Notes: generated from the letters alone by a model not told the origin. A stretch of DNA of 64,000 nt from Nocardioides alpinus (GCF_900112035.1 NZ_FOKC01000005.1:248001-312000), one strand, 5' to 3'. Counted from the first letter of the stretch, positions 1 through 9,493 are shown. A program made the numbers and translations.

Positions 1-39
1 CCATGGCGAGCGCCAGTCGCGCGGTCAGGCCGGTGGGCC

Positions 40-43
<4 letters not shown>
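1..43 (-). CDS. Sensor histidine kinase, N-terminal fragment cut by the window edge
   Basis: Only the first 14 codons are present. A GTG at 43-41 overlaps the stop of the upstream response regulator as GTGA, the usual coupling in two-component operons. The visible N-terminus reads MRPTGLTARLALAM, the short basic stretch running into a hydrophobic segment that is typical before the first membrane helix of actinobacterial sensor kinases. Assignment rests on position and on this N-terminal pattern; no kinase domain is visible here. It would be the partner of the regulator at 40-723. Confidence 0.55.
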
Positions 44-723
<680 letters not shown>

Positions 724-730
724 GGGACGA

Positions 731-736
731 ACGCTA
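731..736 (-). promoter_or_regulatory. -10 element TAGCGT placing the regulator start at +1 (leaderless)
   Basis: Read on the minus strand TAGCGT matches TANNNT and ends 7 bases before the GTG at 723. No Shine-Dalgarno sequence lies between. The arrangement predicts transcription starting at or next to the start codon. Confidence 0.45.
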
Positions 737-875
737 GTGGGCTGAAGCCGCCTCGACCGGCAGTCCGCGGACGCCCTTACCGAACCCGAACACCACGCTG
801 ACGCTCCCGCCACCCGTGCAGACCACGGTCGACCCACGAGCCGGCACCAGCCGGCGCACCGACAAGGAGATCGAC

Positions 876-1355
876 ATGCCCCTCATCCAGACCGCCGGCC
901 TGTTCGCGGCCGGGCTCCTCACCACCTCCGGCCTCTTCACGGGCGCGGCCCCGTCCACCTCGACCGGCGACGGGCCGCAGGTCCCGTGCGGCGCGGTGTG
1001 GTCGCATCTCCCCGAGGACCTCCGGGCCGACCTCAGGGGCGTACGCGCGCTGCCGGTCAGTGAGAAGGCCGATGCGCTGCGGGCGATCCGCCGCGACGCC
1101 CTCGACGGCGACTACGGCACGCAGGTGCAGCGCTTCGCCGAGCGCCGAGTCGAGCGGATCCGTGCGATCCGGCGGGCGCTGCCGGACGAGATGAAGGCGG
1201 ACCTCCACGAGGCCCGTCGCCTCACGGGTGCTGACCGCCTGGAGGCCTACCGCGAGATCCGGTCCGGGGCGCTGGCCGGGGAGTACGGCGACCGGGTGCA
1301 GGAGGTCGCCGCCACGGTCCAGGAGCGGCGCGAGGCCTGCCGTCCGCCGAGCTGA
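876..1355 (+). CDS. Secreted protein with two tandem 57-residue helical repeats, function unknown
   Basis: A 159-residue protein with an N-terminal hydrophobic stretch (residues 3-25) that looks like a signal peptide. The ATG at 876 follows AAGGAG at a suitable distance. The mature part is an internal duplication with an exact 57-residue period: LPEDLRADL (45) against LPDEMKADL (102), and DALDGDYG against GALAGEYG (Tyr80 and Tyr137). Each unit is charged, alpha-helical in character and rich in Arg. Single cysteines at 38 and 155 bracket the two repeats and could form a disulfide. I do not recognise the family. It is divergent from a two-component system, so an extracytoplasmic accessory or sensor role (compare the CpxP/Spy arrangement) is a guess only. 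Confidence 0.75.
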   Translation: MPLIQTAGLFAAGLLTTSGLFTGAAPSTSTGDGPQVPCGAVWSHLPEDLRADLRGVRALPVSEKADALRAIRRDALDGDYGTQVQRFAERRVERIRAIRRALPDEMKADLHEARRLTGADRLEAYREIRSGALAGEYGDRVQEVAATVQERREACRPPS

Positions 1356-1497
1356 CGCTTGCGTGCACGCACGACGTGCCGAGCTGGCGCTTGTGCACGC
1401 GAGGGATGTGCACAAGCGTCAGGTCGGCGGGGTCCGGATGTACGTAAGCGTCAGCTCGGCGGGGGCCGGGTGCGCACAAGCGTCAGGTCGGCGGGGT
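1343..1497. repeat. Cluster of five related ~25-bp repeats in opposing orientation between convergent genes
   Basis: Units of the type CCGAGCTGACGCTTGTGCAC occur at about 1343-1370 and 1376-1400 in one orientation, and at about 1408-1431, 1440-1465 and 1470-1497 in the other. The whole region can fold as a large nested hairpin. The first unit supplies the TGA stop of the secreted protein (1353-1355) and the last unit supplies the TGA stop of the MMPL gene on the other strand. Probably works as a bidirectional transcription end; origin unknown. Confidence 0.75.
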
Positions 1498-3621
1498 CCG
1501 GCGCCAGCGCCACCAGTTCCGCTCGCCCAGCAGCGTCATCGCGGCGGGGAGCAGCAGTCCTCGTACGACCGTGACGTCGAGGAGGATGGCGACGGTCATG
1601 CCGACACCGACCTCCTTGACCGCGACCAGCTCGCCCGCGGCGAAGCCGATGAACACCACCGCGATCGCCACCGCGGCCAGGGTCACCACCGGGCCGGAGG
1701 CGGTGATGCCGGTCAGCACCGCACGGTCGTTCGCCTCACGGGCGTCCAGCGGAGGGAGGGATGCCTTCGCGCCGCCGGGGCGCAGCGCCTCCCACTCCTC
1801 CTTGATGCGCGCCACGAGGAAGACGTGGTAGTCCATCGAGAGCCCGAACGCGAACATGAAGAGGAGGGCCGGCGTCGTGAGATCGAGGGTGCCGGTCGCG
1901 GTGCCGCCGAGCAGCGGACCGCCCCACCCGTGCTGGAAGACCAGCGTGACGACGCCGAGGGTCGCTCCCAGTGACAGCAGGTTGAGCAGCAGCGTCTTGA
2001 CCGCGATGACGGGGGAGCCGGTGAGCCGCAGGAGCAGGAGCCCGGAGACCAGCACCACCGCGCCGATGGCCAGGGGCAACCGGTCGGCCAGCGCAGCGCG
2101 GGCGTCGACGAGCTCGGCCGCCGGACCACCGACCTGGACGGTCAGGCCCAGCTCGCTGCCGAGGGCTCGTACGTCGGTGACGACCCGTTGCGCCGTGCGG
2201 CCGCTCGTGGGGCCGTCGGGGAGCACGGTGAGACGGCTCCAGCCGTCCGGCAGGCCGTCGCGCAGGACGACGTCGTCGACACCGGCCAGCGCGATCATCT
2301 GCTCCTGAAGCGCGGTGAGCCGGGGGTCGCCGACGGCGCCGTCGACGAGCACCTCCACCGGAGCGGTCGCGATGTCGGGGTAGTCGCGCTCGACCACCTC
2401 GACCACCTCACGAGCCTCGCTGCCGGGGGGCAGCGACCGGGCGTCCGAGGCGCCGAGCTGCAGCCCGAGCAGCGGTGCCGCCAGGGCGACGAGCAGGCCG
2501 GCAGAGACGAGCAGCACCGGCCACGGCCGTGCCTGGGCGAGACGGGCCAGCCGCGCCAGCACGGATCGCTCGGGTGACCGCGCCGGGCGGCCGAACGCGC
2601 CCCGGTCCGCGGGAGGGATCCTCCGGTGACCGACCGACAGCAGCGCGGGGGCAAGGGTGAGCCCGGCGGCCGTCACGACGCTCACCGCGACCAGGCCACC
2701 CACCGCCATCCCGGTGAGCAGCGGGTCGCCCAGGAGGAGCAGTGCCGCCAGGGCGGAGCCGACGGTGACACCCGAGACCAGCACCGTGCGGCCCGCCGTG
2801 TCGAGGGTCCTCCCGAGGACGAGGGCCAGGTCGGGATCGCGTCCGGCCGCCGCCCGTTCCTCGCGGAACCGCGCCAGCACGAGCAGGCAGTAGTCGACGC
2901 ACAGCCCGAGCCCGAGCACCGTGACCACGTTGACCGCGAAGTCGCTCACCGACGTCACGCGGGCCGCCCCTGCGAGGGCCAGGAGCGAGACGGCGACCGC
3001 GGCGAGTGCGGAGACCACGGGGAGGAGGCCCGCGACGACGCTGCCGAGCGCGAGGGCGAGCAGCACCACCAGCACGACGAGGGCCGCGCCCTCGCCCCGG
3101 GCGGCGTCCTGCACAGCCTGGTCGGTGAAGGTGCGCTCGGCGAGGAGGTCGCCGCCGAGGGCGACCTCGGGGAACGGAGTCTCCTCGAGCGCCTCGCCGA
3201 TGCGGTCAGCGACGGCGAGCGCCTCGTCGTCGGTGAGGGCCGGGTCGAGGTCCACCTCGATGAGGGCGCTGGTGCGGTCCTCGGCCACCAGCTCGTAGGC
3301 ACTGGTCGTCCACGGGTCCCGGAGGTCGACGACACCCGGCAGCTCGCGCACCGCGAAGACCGCTGCACTGGTCGGGTCGAACGTCTCGGGGGCGAGCGGG
3401 TCGGTGCCGGACAGGAGCACCACGACCTGCTCGCCCTCCGTGTCCAGGGCGTCGAGCCGCTGCTCGACGGTGGTCGACTCAGCGCCGGCGCGCCCGCCGA
3501 GGTCCTCGGCGGTGTCGAAGACCGACCCACCGAGCACGGCTCCGGCGACCGCCAGCACCGCCCACGTGGCCAGCACCACCGCGCGCTGGCGGTGCACCCA
3601 TCGGCCCAGCCCGTCCAGCAC
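1483..3621 (-). CDS. MMPL-family RND transporter
   Basis: A 712-residue membrane protein with the MMPL layout: one N-terminal helix (about 13-35), a ~130-residue extracytoplasmic domain, a five-helix block (about 175-335), a second N-terminal-type helix near 365-390, another external domain, and a final helix block (about 515-700). Motifs such as GLGLCVDYCLLVLARFREE and its second-half counterpart FGLSMDYHVFLVARIKEE mark the duplicated RND core and the conserved Asp-Tyr pair of the proton relay. Likely exports lipids or hydrophobic compounds, as in mycobacterial relatives. The GTG start follows TAGAGT by 6 bases with no ribosome-binding site. The stop lies in a repeat unit. Confidence 0.93.
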   Translation of the reverse strand: MLDGLGRWVHRQRAVVLATWAVLAVAGAVLGGSVFDTAEDLGGRAGAESTTVEQRLDALDTEGEQVVVLLSGTDPLAPETFDPTSAAVFAVRELPGVVDLRDPWTTSAYELVAEDRTSALIEVDLDPALTDDEALAVADRIGEALEETPFPEVALGGDLLAERTFTDQAVQDAARGEGAALVVLVVLLALALGSVVAGLLPVVSALAAVAVSLLALAGAARVTSVSDFAVNVVTVLGLGLCVDYCLLVLARFREERAAAGRDPDLALVLGRTLDTAGRTVLVSGVTVGSALAALLLLGDPLLTGMAVGGLVAVSVVTAAGLTLAPALLSVGHRRIPPADRGAFGRPARSPERSVLARLARLAQARPWPVLLVSAGLLVALAAPLLGLQLGASDARSLPPGSEAREVVEVVERDYPDIATAPVEVLVDGAVGDPRLTALQEQMIALAGVDDVVLRDGLPDGWSRLTVLPDGPTSGRTAQRVVTDVRALGSELGLTVQVGGPAAELVDARAALADRLPLAIGAVVLVSGLLLLRLTGSPVIAVKTLLLNLLSLGATLGVVTLVFQHGWGGPLLGGTATGTLDLTTPALLFMFAFGLSMDYHVFLVARIKEEWEALRPGGAKASLPPLDAREANDRAVLTGITASGPVVTLAAVAIAVVFIGFAAGELVAVKEVGVGMTVAILLDVTVVRGLLLPAAMTLLGERNWWRWRRTPPT

Positions 3622-3627
3622 GGGGCG

Positions 3628-3633
3628 ACTCTA
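3628..3633 (-). promoter_or_regulatory. -10 element TAGAGT for the leaderless MMPL transcript
   Basis: TAGAGT on the minus strand ends 6 bases before the GTG start at 3621, and no Shine-Dalgarno sequence is present. Confidence 0.45.
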
Positions 3634-3682
3634 GCCTCAGGCGGGCAGGGGTTCGGGGCTCCTCGTCTGGGACGCTGGGGCC

Positions 3683-5164
3683 ATGGACTTCACCGGGCCC
3701 CTGCGCGAGGCGCTGCTCGCCGCCGACTTCACCTACGACCGCGTGGCGGAGGCGATCGGCGAGGACGCGCACCGCGCCCTGGGTCGCAACGAGACGCTGC
3801 CCGCGCTGCGTCGTACGACGTCGGGCGGGCCGCTCGACTCCCTGGTGCGGCTCTTCCTGCTCCAGACGCTGGTGACGCGCGAGGAGGCGGACCGGGCCCT
3901 GCCCGGGCTGGTCGACCAGCTCTGCAACGCCGGCCTGCTGGAGCAGAGCATCAGCGAGGTCGCCGCGCGGATGGACTGCCGGCCCTACGCCACCTCCGAG
4001 GCAGGCCAGGACCGCGACCTCTGGGTGGTCTCGGACCTGACGCCGGGCCTCGACGGCGCACCCGTCGCGGTCGGGCCCGACCACGTCCTCGGCATCTCCA
4101 GCGCGTCGACCAGCCTGGCGCAGCTGACCATGCGCGAGCCGGTCGGTCGTGCGCTCGACCTCGGCACCGGGTGTGGCGTGCAGGCACTCCACCTCGCGGG
4201 CCACGCCGACCACGTCGTGGCGACCGACGTGAACTCGCGCGCGCTCTGGATGACCCGCCTCAACGCCGAGCTCAACGGCGCCGAGGTCGACGTGCGCGAC
4301 GGCTCGTTCTTCGAGCCCGTGGCAGGGGAGCGGTTCGACCTGATCTCCACCAACCCGCCCTTCGTGATCTCCCCGGCCACCGGCGAGCGGCTCGTCTACC
4401 GCGACTCCGGACTCCCCGGCGACCGCGTCGTCGAGCACATCGTGCGCACCGGACCCGACCACCTCACCGACGGCGGCTGGCTGCAGGTGCTCGCCAACTG
4501 GGCGATCGCGGACGGAACCCCGTGGGACGAGCGGCTCGGCTCCTGGCTGCGCGCGGACTGCGACGCCCTGGTGGTGCAGCGCGAGACGCTCGACCCCGCT
4601 GCGTACGTCGAGCTGTGGCTCAAGGACAGCGGTCACCACGGCGGTCCCGACTACGCCCACCGCTACGACACCTGGCTGTCGTGGATGGAGGAGTCCGGGA
4701 TCGAGGGCGTCGGCTTCGGCTGGATCAGCGTCCGGCTGGGGGCCGGTGCCTCCGGTCGGCACGAGCTGATCGAGTGGCCGTACGACGTCGAGCAGCCCGT
4801 CGGCCCGGCGATCCACGGCTGGGGCACCGCGGTCGCCGCCCTCCGCGACCTCACCGACGACGCGCTGATGGGCAGCACCCTGCGTGCCCGCGAGGACGTC
4901 CAGCAGGAGACCGTCGGGCGTCCCGGTGCTGAGGACCCCGAGGCGATCGTGCTGCGCCAGCAACGCGGCTTCCGCCGGGCCCGCACCGCCGACACCGTCG
5001 AGGCCGCCTTCCTCGGCGCGTGCGACGGCGACCTCTCCGTCGGTCAGCTCCTCGGTGCGTTGGCCCAGCTCACCGACACCGGTGCCGACCAGCTCCGGAG
5101 CACCTACCTCCCCGTCGTGCGCGAGCTCGTGGGCGAGGGCTTCCTCGAGGTCACCGGGGGATAG
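3683..5164 (+). CDS. Class I SAM-dependent methyltransferase (HemK/PrmC-like catalytic core)
   Basis: A 493-residue protein. An N-terminal helical domain (about 1-125) precedes a Rossmann methyltransferase core. ALDLGTGCGVQALHLA (about 155-170) is the SAM-binding motif I and STNPPFVIS (about 222-230) is the NPPF/Y motif of enzymes that methylate amide or adenine nitrogen, such as PrmC/HemK. A ~200-residue C-terminal part is not recognised in detail; this three-part architecture is common in actinobacteria and is usually annotated only as methyltransferase. The substrate cannot be told from sequence. A GACGCT hexamer ends 6 bases before the ATG, a weak leaderless promoter. The 3' end overlaps the convergent gene by 14 bases. 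Confidence 0.85.
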   Translation: MDFTGPLREALLAADFTYDRVAEAIGEDAHRALGRNETLPALRRTTSGGPLDSLVRLFLLQTLVTREEADRALPGLVDQLCNAGLLEQSISEVAARMDCRPYATSEAGQDRDLWVVSDLTPGLDGAPVAVGPDHVLGISSASTSLAQLTMREPVGRALDLGTGCGVQALHLAGHADHVVATDVNSRALWMTRLNAELNGAEVDVRDGSFFEPVAGERFDLISTNPPFVISPATGERLVYRDSGLPGDRVVEHIVRTGPDHLTDGGWLQVLANWAIADGTPWDERLGSWLRADCDALVVQRETLDPAAYVELWLKDSGHHGGPDYAHRYDTWLSWMEESGIEGVGFGWISVRLGAGASGRHELIEWPYDVEQPVGPAIHGWGTAVAALRDLTDDALMGSTLRAREDVQQETVGRPGAEDPEAIVLRQQRGFRRARTADTVEAAFLGACDGDLSVGQLLGALAQLTDTGADQLRSTYLPVVRELVGEGFLEVTGG

Positions 5165-5948
5165 CTCCGTCCGCGTGCCGGCACGCGTGCTCCTCGGCGA
5201 GTGACTGGTCCCGCAGCTCGACCAGGTCGCGCCGGACCGTCGCCGACAGCAGCTCGACGCGCCCCACGGCGGTGAGCGCCGGGGCGTGGGCGGACCACGG
5301 ACGGGCGCTGACCCAGCCGAGGCGGCGTACGTGTCCGAGCACCTGGTTGCCGCACGCGTTGAGCGACGTCGTACCGAGGTGGTCGGCGATGCGGATCTGG
5401 GTGACGGGCCCCTCGGGGCCGATCGCTGCGTTGGCCTTGCCGACGACCCAGGCGACGCCGGCTGCCAGCCGCACGGGCGTCATCCGCTCGGCGAGCTCCG
5501 GGAGCCGCTCGCGCGCCAGCAGCAGGCACTCGCGCAGCGGCGGAGCGAGGTCGGCAGGAAGCATCGTCTCGCGCAGGTCGCCGAGCAGCTCGTCGGCCAC
5601 CAGCCACGCCTCGTCGGCCACGGGGTCGAGGTGGTCGCGCAGCCGCGGGAGGGCGACGGGGGAGGAGGTCATCGCCAGCAGCTCCTCGCGACTGCCGGCG
5701 ACACGGTCGAGCCAGTGCAGTGCCTGCACGTGGCGGGGCGGTGGCGGCGGGCTCTGCACCACCTGCGGTCGGCGGTCCTCGTCGTGGCGGTCCGCCACGT
5801 CGGCGTAGGCGCTCGTCTCCACGCGCTCGCTCCAGGCGTCGACGAGGCGGCCGTCGACGAACACGAGGTGGCTGAGGCGACCTGCGTCGGTGAGCCGTTC
5901 GGTGCGGTCGTGCCAGAGGTGGTCGTCGTGGTAGCGGTGGTCGAGCAT
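5151..5948 (-). CDS. Conserved hypothetical protein with a helix-turn-helix-like segment
   Basis: A 265-residue soluble protein. The ATG at 5948 has a good GGAGG ribosome-binding site. The N-terminal ~65 residues form an acidic/His-rich segment; a proline run (PPPPP) lies near residue 67. Around residues 175-220 the stretch VAWVVGKANAAIG followed by IRIADHLGTTSLNACGNQVLG resembles a cyclin- or HTH-like bundle found in poorly studied SEC-C-associated domains (DUF6398-like); this match is from memory and uncertain. The tail overlaps the convergent methyltransferase stop. No function assigned. Confidence 0.7.
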   Translation of the reverse strand: MLDHRYHDDHLWHDRTERLTDAGRLSHLVFVDGRLVDAWSERVETSAYADVADRHDEDRRPQVVQSPPPPPRHVQALHWLDRVAGSREELLAMTSSPVALPRLRDHLDPVADEAWLVADELLGDLRETMLPADLAPPLRECLLLARERLPELAERMTPVRLAAGVAWVVGKANAAIGPEGPVTQIRIADHLGTTSLNACGNQVLGHVRRLGWVSARPWSAHAPALTAVGRVELLSATVRRDLVELRDQSLAEEHACRHADGAIPR

Positions 5949-6153
5949 CGGGTCCTCCAGGGGTCGTGGGGCGTGTCACGTCCACGGTCGGGACGACCTC
6001 CGACACCGCGTCGCCCCTGTCCACAGCCGGGGCGGGCGACGCCTTCGTCCACAGTGCCGCGCCCGCCAGGTGGTCCGCGACGGCAGGCGCGGTCTGCGCG
6101 GTGACCATCGGGCACGTACTTCTGACGAAATTCAGACAAAAGTCGAATGACTG

Positions 6154-6183
6154 TTGACGTGATTCGCATCACATGCATACGTT
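6154..6183 (+). promoter_or_regulatory. Promoter with a Crp/GlxR-like palindrome in the spacer
   Basis: TTGACG (6154-6159) and TACGTT (6178-6183) are separated by 18 bases and can serve as -35 and -10. Between and over them sits cGTGA-N6-TCACA (6158-6173), matching the Crp-type consensus TGTGA-N6-TCACA in all but one position. A Crp/GlxR-like regulator here would control the sugar dehydrogenase operon starting at 6223. Sequence match only. Confidence 0.45.
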
Positions 6184-6222
6184 GCGGGGGCTCCTCGTCA
6201 TCTCGGGAACAGGAGAAACCCC

Positions 6223-8349
6223 ATGCCCCACCCCTCACGCACAGGGCTCACGGTCGCCGTCGGCGCCGCCCTCTGCCTGCCCATGCTCGCCGCGACCACG
6301 ACCGCCACCGCCCACGAGGGCCATGGCGACACGCCCCCGCCCCCGCCAGCCGGCGCCTTCCAGAAGGTCACCCTCAACGACCGTCCGGGCGAGGCCATCG
6401 ACCTCGCGGTGCTGCCCGACGGCGATGTCCTGCACACCACCCGCGCCGGCGTCATCTGGCACAACGACGCCGAGACCGGCGTCAACAGCGTCGCGGGGCG
6501 GATCCCGGTCTACCTGCACGACGAGGAGGGACTGCAGAGCATCGCCCTGGATCCGGGCTACGACGGCAAGCGGAACACGTGGATCTACCTCTACTACTCA
6601 CCCCCGCTCGACACCCCGGCAGACGACCCGGCGACCGCATCGATCAACGAGGGCGACGCCCCGGAGACCGGCACCGCGGCCGACTTCGCGCCGTACAAGG
6701 GTCACCTGACGGTGTCGCGGTTCCGGTTCACCGGCGGCCAGGTGGACGTCGGGTCGGAGCAGAAGGTGCTCGACGTGCCCGTCGACCGTGGCATCTGCTG
6801 CCACGTCGGCGGTGACATCGTCTTCGACTCCGCAGGCAACCTGATCCTGTCGACCGGTGACGACACCAACCCGTTCCAGTCCGACGGCTTCGTGCCGCTC
6901 GACGAGCGCCCCGACCGCAACCCGGCGTTCGACGCCCAGCGCACCTCCGCCAACACCAACGACCTGCGCGGCAAGATCCTGCGGATCACGCCCAAGGCCG
7001 GCGGCGGCTACACGGTCCCGGAGGGCAACCTGTTCGCCCCTGGCACGCCGAAGACCCGTCCGGAGATCTACTCGATGGGCTGGCGCAACCCGTTCCGCAT
7101 CGAGATCGACCCCGACACCGACGACCTGTGGGTCGCCGACTACTCGCCCGACGCCCGCACCGCCAACCCGGACCGCGGCCCGGCCGGGCACGGCAAGTGG
7201 GCGGTCGTGACGGAGCCGTCCAACTACGGCTGGCCCTACTGCGCCACCGCGGAGCTGCCGTACAACGACTTCGACTTCGCCGCCCGCACGAGCGGCCCGA
7301 AGTTCGACTGCGATGCACCCGTCAACGACTCGATCCACAACACCGGCCTGCGCGAGCTACCGGCCGTCGAGCAGCCGGAGGTCTGGTACTCCTACGGCCT
7401 GTCGCAGGAGTTCCCCGAGCTCGAGACCGGCGGGATCGGCCCGATGGCCGGCCCGGCCTACCAGTACGACCGCAAGGCCACCCGCGGCCGCAACCCGGTC
7501 GCCTGGCCCGAGCGCTACGACGACACCCCGCTGTTCTACGAGTGGACCCGTGACTACATCAAGGGTTTCCACGTCGACGACGGCGAGGTCGCGGCGATCG
7601 AGGACGTGGTGGCGGACATCGTCACCGACAACCCGATGGACATGGAGTTCGGCCCCGACGGCGCGCTCTACGTGCTGGAGTACGGCGACGGCTACTTCGC
7701 CGAGAACCCCGATGCCCAGCTCTCCCGGATCGACTTCGTGGGCGCGGACGGGAACCGCAGCCCGGTCCCCGCGATCGAGGCGGAGCCGACGGCCGGCCAG
7801 GCCCCACTGACGGTGGTGTTCACCAGTGACGGCACCACCGACCCGGACGGCGACACCCGGCTCCGCTACGCATGGGACTTCGACGGCGACGGCAGGGTGG
7901 ACAGCCGCAGGGCCGACGGGTCCTACACCTACACCGAGGACGGCAGCTACCGGGCCACGTTGACCGTGACCGACCAGGGTGGGCGCCGCGCCTCGGCCGA
8001 CGTCGACATCGTCGTCGGCAACCAGGCGCCGGTCGTCGAGTTCGTCACCCCGGTGGACGGTCAGCCCTTCAGCTTCGGCGACACCGTGACGTACGAGGTC
8101 ACCGTCACCGACGACGAGCCGGTCGACTGCAGCCGGGTCACCGTGACCTACGTGCTGGGACACGACACCCACGGCCACCCGCAGTCCACGGCCAGCGGCT
8201 GCACCGGCTCGCTCACCACTTCGGTGCCCGAGGGCCACGACCCCGCGATCGACGACCTGGCCGCCGTCTTCGTCGCGGAGTACACCGACGCCGGCTCCGA
8301 GCCTCCGCTCAGCGCGTCCGACGAGGTCGTCCTCGAGCCGGCCGGCTGA
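6223..8349 (+). CDS. Secreted PQQ-dependent sugar dehydrogenase-like protein with PKD domain
   Basis: A 708-residue exported protein. A signal peptide (1 to about 28, ending TATA|HEG) is followed by a six-bladed GSDH-type propeller (about 45-505): GEAIDLAVLPDGDVL, EEGLQSIALDPGY, CCHVGGDIVFD, GWRNPFRI, NYGWPYC and LEYGDGYF are signature segments. A PKD domain (about 515-600, with YAWDFDGDG) and a second Ig-like domain (about 603-700) follow. The family oxidises aldose sugars outside the membrane using PQQ and calcium; the real substrate is unknown. The ATG has an AGGAG site. A 15-bp hairpin separates it from the isomerase-like gene, its likely partner. Confidence 0.9.
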   Translation: MPHPSRTGLTVAVGAALCLPMLAATTTATAHEGHGDTPPPPPAGAFQKVTLNDRPGEAIDLAVLPDGDVLHTTRAGVIWHNDAETGVNSVAGRIPVYLHDEEGLQSIALDPGYDGKRNTWIYLYYSPPLDTPADDPATASINEGDAPETGTAADFAPYKGHLTVSRFRFTGGQVDVGSEQKVLDVPVDRGICCHVGGDIVFDSAGNLILSTGDDTNPFQSDGFVPLDERPDRNPAFDAQRTSANTNDLRGKILRITPKAGGGYTVPEGNLFAPGTPKTRPEIYSMGWRNPFRIEIDPDTDDLWVADYSPDARTANPDRGPAGHGKWAVVTEPSNYGWPYCATAELPYNDFDFAARTSGPKFDCDAPVNDSIHNTGLRELPAVEQPEVWYSYGLSQEFPELETGGIGPMAGPAYQYDRKATRGRNPVAWPERYDDTPLFYEWTRDYIKGFHVDDGEVAAIEDVVADIVTDNPMDMEFGPDGALYVLEYGDGYFAENPDAQLSRIDFVGADGNRSPVPAIEAEPTAGQAPLTVVFTSDGTTDPDGDTRLRYAWDFDGDGRVDSRRADGSYTYTEDGSYRATLTVTDQGGRRASADVDIVVGNQAPVVEFVTPVDGQPFSFGDTVTYEVTVTDDEPVDCSRVTVTYVLGHDTHGHPQSTASGCTGSLTTSVPEGHDPAIDDLAAVFVAEYTDAGSEPPLSASDEVVLEPAG

Positions 8350-8354
8350 CCCGT

Positions 8355-8389
8355 TCGAGGCGGGCCCGGTCGCCCCGGGTCCGCCTCGA
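8355..8389 (+). terminator. Hairpin between the dehydrogenase and isomerase genes
   Basis: Arms 8355-8369 and 8375-8389 pair over 15 positions with one G-U and a 5-base loop. No U-run follows, so it may be a partial terminator or an mRNA-stabilising element inside the operon. Confidence 0.5.
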
Positions 8390-8438
8390 CACCTCGCCAT
8401 CCCGAGTTACCCCCGAGAAAACCAGGAAGAAGGCACCC

Positions 8439-9473
8439 ATGTGTTTCGGATATGACGGCGACGCTGCCCTGCGCGAGTCGCTCGAGAGGAAGGGCGCCAG
8501 CCGGCGCGGCCTGATGCGAGGCGCCGTGGCCGGAGCCGCGGGAGCCACCATGCTCACCGCCGGGTCACCGGCGTTCGCCGCGAAGCCCGGCAAGGGCCCC
8601 GGTCACGGCCACGGCCACGGACGCCAGAGGGAGGTGCCGACCGACCTCATCAGCATCCAGCTCTACACGCTGCGTGCGGCGATGACCTCCGACGTCTCCA
8701 TCAAGCAGCAGCTCGACCAGCTCGCCACGTTCGGCTACCAGCGCGTGGAGCGGGCCGGGCTCTACCCGGCGGCCACTGGTCTGGACACGGCGGCCAAGCT
8801 CAAGGCGGAGTTCGACGCGCGGGGGATCTGGGCGTCCTCGAGCCACGACGGGATCAGCACCACCACGCCCAACGGCCCCGTCCTCGACCCGGTGGCGCTC
8901 AACAAGAAGCTCGACGACGCGCAGACCTTCCGCCAGAAGTACATCAACGTCCCCTACCTCAACTCGCCCAACAAGAGCGACTGGCAGATGTGGGCCGAGC
9001 AGATGAACACCGAGGCACGGGTCGCACGCCAGCGTGGGCTGCGCTACGGCTACCACAACCACGCCCACGAGTTCACGATCAAGTTCCCCGACGGCACGAC
9101 GCCGTGGGACGTGCTCACCAGCGAGCTCGATCCCCAGCTCGTGCACCTCGAGGTCGACCTCTACTGGGCCTACACGGCCGGGGTCAACACCGGGGCGGTC
9201 GACCCTCTGGCCTTCGCCAACGAGGTGATCCGTACGGCGCCGCAGGCGGTCCGCCAGTACCACGTGAAGGACCGCCACGGCGCCGACGCCGCAGTGCTCT
9301 ACGGGCAGACCCCCGGCGACATGGCCGACCTCGGTCTCGGCGTCATCGACTTCCCGGCCATCTTCGACAAGCACCAGGTCGAGGAGTACATCGTCGAGAA
9401 CGACACCCCGGACTTCAAGCCGGCTGCGACCGCCAACACGGGGTTCCGCTACCTGGAGGGTCTCGACTTCTGA
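8439..9473 (+). CDS. Tat-exported sugar phosphate isomerase/epimerase-like TIM-barrel protein
   Basis: A 344-residue protein starting at ATG 8439 after AGGAAGAAGG. The N-terminus has a twin-arginine signal (SRRGLMRGAVAGAAGATML, about residues 23-42) with cleavage after FAA. The remainder is a xylose-isomerase-like TIM barrel: ISIQLYTLR, ASSHDGIS, YGYHNHAHEF, VHLEVDLYWAY, QYHVKDRHG and YIVENDTP give the metal-site Glu, His and Asp residues of the family. An extracytoplasmic isomerase beside a secreted sugar dehydrogenase suggests a joint role in periplasmic or cell-surface sugar conversion. The exact substrate is unknown. Confidence 0.9.
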   Translation: MCFGYDGDAALRESLERKGASRRGLMRGAVAGAAGATMLTAGSPAFAAKPGKGPGHGHGHGRQREVPTDLISIQLYTLRAAMTSDVSIKQQLDQLATFGYQRVERAGLYPAATGLDTAAKLKAEFDARGIWASSSHDGISTTTPNGPVLDPVALNKKLDDAQTFRQKYINVPYLNSPNKSDWQMWAEQMNTEARVARQRGLRYGYHNHAHEFTIKFPDGTTPWDVLTSELDPQLVHLEVDLYWAYTAGVNTGAVDPLAFANEVIRTAPQAVRQYHVKDRHGADAAVLYGQTPGDMADLGLGVIDFPAIFDKHQVEEYIVENDTPDFKPAATANTGFRYLEGLDF

Positions 9474-9493
9474 CCCGTCCGGCAGCCTGACGC

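Noticed and set aside
2626..4932. A 768-residue open frame on the plus strand over the MMPL and methyltransferase genes
   Set aside because: It crosses from antisense of MMPL into an alternative frame of the methyltransferase and has Arg/Gly/Ala-rich shadow composition with no domain.
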